From NCBI RefSeq assembly GCF_003013695.1, contig NZ_CP027792.1:1632501-1696500 (forward strand): DNA of 64,000 nt, read 5' to 3'. The position numbers were made by a program, and so were the translations under genes. This document shows, piece after piece, positions 62,327 to 64,000 of the stretch. The notes beneath the pieces were generated by a model. The model did not search any database, was not told the origin of the DNA, and saw only the letters and a list, made by a program, of their open reading frames with translations. The DNA comes from Pulveribacter suum. Lineage in GTDB: Bacteria > Pseudomonadota > Gammaproteobacteria > Burkholderiales > Burkholderiaceae_C. Each line of letters starts with the position of its first letter. Position 1 is the stretch's first letter.

Positions 62327-63216
62327 CCACCGCTGTCCCCGCCCCGGTGCCGCCGGCCCGCCCCGGCCGCATCGCGCAGGGCCGGGCCGCCACGGCCGGC
62401 GCGCTGCTAGCCGAGCTGCATGCCGACGTGGAGCAGCACCTGGGTGACACGCTGGCGCGGCGGCGGCTGGCGCGCGCCGTGCTGGGCGTATTTTTCACCG
62501 GCGTGCAGCTGGACAACGGCGTCGGCGGCCTGGCTGCCACGCCGATCCAGGACATTCCGGCGGCCGTGTGCTGCCCCAGCTCCGCCCTGGCCATGCCCAC
62601 GCCCGGGCGCCTGGCCGGCCGGCCGGTGGCCGAGGTGCTGCAGGACCTGCAGCACACCCAGCCGCTGCGCCGCGCCCTGGCCATCGCCACGCTGAACGCG
62701 CTGGCCGAGACCCTGTGGCGCCAGGGTGGCGCGCCCGCCGGCGCGCGCGTGGTCGAGGGCGATGGCTTCGACGCCCTGGCCATCGCGCCGGGCGAGCAGG
62801 TGGTGGTGGTCGGCGCCTTCGGGCCGTATCTGCGCGCGCTGCGCCAGCGGGGCCAGCCATACCACGTCGTCGAGCGCGACCCGGCCACGCTGCGGCTGCA
62901 GGAGCTGCCGCACTTCGTGCCCGCCGGCCGCGTGGCAGAGGTGCTGCCGCAGGCCGACGTGCTGCTGACCACCGCCACCACGCTCACCAACGGCACCCTG
63001 GAAGGCCTGCTGGCGCTGCTGCGCCCAGGGGCGCGCGCCGCCGTGGTCGGGCCCACCGCCACGCTGCGCCTGGCGCCCTTCGCGCGCCGCGGCGCCACGG
63101 TGGTCGGCGGCACGCGCGTACTGGACGCCCGCGCCATGCTGGATTTGCTGGCCGAGGGCGCGTCGGGCTACCACCTGTTCGGCCGCTCGGTGCAGCGCGT
63201 GTGCCTGTGCAGCTGA
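62320..63216 (+). CDS. DUF364 (putative heavy-metal chelation) protein
   Basis: A 298-residue protein of the DUF4213/DUF364 family. The N-terminal part has 'LGVFFTGVQLDNGVGGLAAT' and 'AAVCCPSSALAMPTPGRLAG' with a Cys-Cys pair. The C-terminal Rossmann-like part shows 'GEQVVVVGAFGPYLRALRQR', 'VLLTTATTLTNGTLEGLLAL' and 'VGPTATLRLAPFARRGATVV'. The family is predicted to bind or process metal chelates, and the reaction is unknown. It overlaps the methyltransferase by 7 bp. Confidence 0.8.
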   Translation: MLTTAVPAPVPPARPGRIAQGRAATAGALLAELHADVEQHLGDTLARRRLARAVLGVFFTGVQLDNGVGGLAATPIQDIPAAVCCPSSALAMPTPGRLAGRPVAEVLQDLQHTQPLRRALAIATLNALAETLWRQGGAPAGARVVEGDGFDALAIAPGEQVVVVGAFGPYLRALRQRGQPYHVVERDPATLRLQELPHFVPAGRVAEVLPQADVLLTTATTLTNGTLEGLLALLRPGARAAVVGPTATLRLAPFARRGATVVGGTRVLDARAMLDLLAEGASGYHLFGRSVQRVCLCS

Positions 63217-63260
63217 CCGCCCCGTTTCTCTTTCCTTCACTTTCATCGGAGCGTATTTCC

Positions 63261-63989
63261 ATGATGCGACGTCTGTTCCTGGCCTGTGCGGCCGTTCTGT
63301 GCGCGGCGCCCGCCTGGTCCGCCGGCGAGGGCGACAGCCTGCTGGTGGCCGCCGGCGCCGGCTACCGCCGGCCGGTGCTGCAGCTGCTGGAGGATTTCTC
63401 CCGGACCAGCGGCATCCGCGCCGAGGCCAGCTTCGGCAACATGAAACAGGTCGAAACCCAGGCGCGGCAGAACCCGGACATCGCCCTGTTGATCGGTGAC
63501 AAGGCCTTCCTGGAGCCCATGGGCCTGGCCGAGCGCTTCGAGCTGCTGGGCAAGGGCCGGCTGGTGCTGGTCACGCGCAAGGGCCTGGAGCTGAAAGAAG
63601 TGGCGGATCTGCGCGATCCGCGCTTTGCCCGCATCGCGCTGCCCGACCGCACCAAGGCGGTGTATGGCAACGCCGCCAGCACCTGCCTGCAGCGCACCGG
63701 CCTGGCCGAGCCGCTGGCGGCGCGCCTGCTGGAGGTGGCCACCGTGCCCCAGGTCGGCGCCTACGTCGCCACTGGCGAGGTAGACGCGGGCTTTGTCAAC
63801 GTCACCGAGGGCCAGGCGCTGCAGGGCCGCATCGGCACGCTGATCGAGGCGCCGCAGCACTGCTACGCGCCCATCGAGCTGAGCGCCGGCGTGCTCAAGG
63901 GGCGCGGCGACGTGCCGGCGGTGCGCGCCTTCGTCGAGTACCTGACCTCACCCGCGGCGCGCGCGGTGCTGCAGCGCCACGGCATGTGA
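63261..63989 (+). CDS. Molybdate ABC transporter binding protein, ModA-like
   Basis: A 242-residue periplasmic protein. Signal peptide 'MMRRLFLACAAVLCAAPAWS'. The mature protein starts 'LLVAAGAGYRRPVLQLLEDF' and has 'LPDRTKAVYGNAASTCLQRT' and 'GAYVATGEVDAGFVNVTEGQ', matching ModA-type class II binding proteins. Ser and Ala/Tyr contacts of classical ModA are partly replaced, so oxyanion specificity is open. GGAGCG precedes the ATG. Its stop overlaps a GTG start at 63986. Confidence 0.85.
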   Translation: MMRRLFLACAAVLCAAPAWSAGEGDSLLVAAGAGYRRPVLQLLEDFSRTSGIRAEASFGNMKQVETQARQNPDIALLIGDKAFLEPMGLAERFELLGKGRLVLVTRKGLELKEVADLRDPRFARIALPDRTKAVYGNAASTCLQRTGLAEPLAARLLEVATVPQVGAYVATGEVDAGFVNVTEGQALQGRIGTLIEAPQHCYAPIELSAGVLKGRGDVPAVRAFVEYLTSPAARAVLQRHGM

Positions 63990-64000
63990 GCGTGCTGGCC
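63986..64000 (+). CDS. Start of a probable permease gene, cut by the window edge
   Basis: GTG AGC GTG CTG GCC overlaps the ModA-like stop in the GTGA pattern seen elsewhere in this operon. Position suggests a ModB-like permease. Only five codons are visible, so this is a guess from context. Confidence 0.35.

Noticed and set aside
1..64000. CRISPR arrays, rRNA genes, IS transposases, phage genes
   Set aside because: Looked for on both strands; no regularly spaced repeats, rRNA segments, transposase motifs or phage structural proteins were seen.

Overview
The window is high-GC, densely coded DNA from a betaproteobacterium, most likely a member of the Comamonadaceae (Acidovorax / Alicycliphilus / Melaminivora type). 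This is inferred from protein resemblance, from the Bug and TRAP binding-protein genes, PhaR, the EF-P Arg32/EarP pair and the type B L31, and from dispersed hairpin repeats of a kind I associate with that family. There are 52 complete protein genes, one partial gene at the right edge and two tRNAs. No rRNA, IS transposase, prophage or CRISPR array was seen.

Layout. 1-5.3 kb (+): CitMHS/NhaD-type antiporter, 2-hydroxyacid dehydrogenase, rmuC and an MFS transporter. 5.3-9.5 kb (-): LOG-family protein, crcB and a TRAP transporter (dctM, dctQ, dctP), divergent from a MarR-like regulator at 9.7 kb. 10.4-15.2 kb: phaR and rimO (+), facing efp, earP and a LysR gene (-). 15.25-15.52 kb: a highly structured 272-bp element with long terminal inverted repeats. 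15.6-18.9 kb (+): CoA-transferase, HMG-CoA-lyase-like enzyme and Bug binding protein. 19.0-21.3 kb (+): a radical SAM gene and its DUF4130 partner, with a LexA box over the first start codon. 21.3-26.7 kb (+): uvrC, pgsA, HU gene, tRNA-Val, ppiD, tRNA-His. 26.7-32.9 kb: GGDEF/EAL protein (-), ppk1 (+), ppx (-). 33.0-41.2 kb: ABC binding protein (-), then pstSCAB-phoU-phoB-phoR (+). 41.3-48.3 kb (-): MATE exporter, ArnT-like membrane protein, rpmE type B, EAL/HDOD protein, rho, trxA. 48.4-55.9 kb (+): an AddB/AddA-type nuclease-helicase pair and an HI0933-type flavoprotein. 56.0-64.0 kb (+): a tightly overlapping cluster of TonB-dependent receptor, DUF2478 protein, FecBCD-type ABC transporter, methyltransferase, DUF364 protein and ModA-like protein, running off the window.

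How the genes work together. The phosphate block is coherent: Pho-box-like sites precede both pstS and ppk1, so high-affinity uptake and polyphosphate synthesis are probably co-regulated by the PhoB/PhoR encoded here. The efp-earP pair makes and rhamnosylates EF-P. Several DNA repair functions are present (RmuC, UvrC, AddAB-like, the LexA-boxed radical SAM pair). The most interesting region is the last 8 kb. Its gene content (DUF2478, ModA) and a ModE-like inverted repeat just before the receptor gene point to outer- and inner-membrane import of molybdenum or tungsten, perhaps as a chelate, with two enzyme-like proteins of unknown role built into the operon. A second theme is a family of short hairpin repeats found between genes, acting once as a terminator, and also inside coding sequences.
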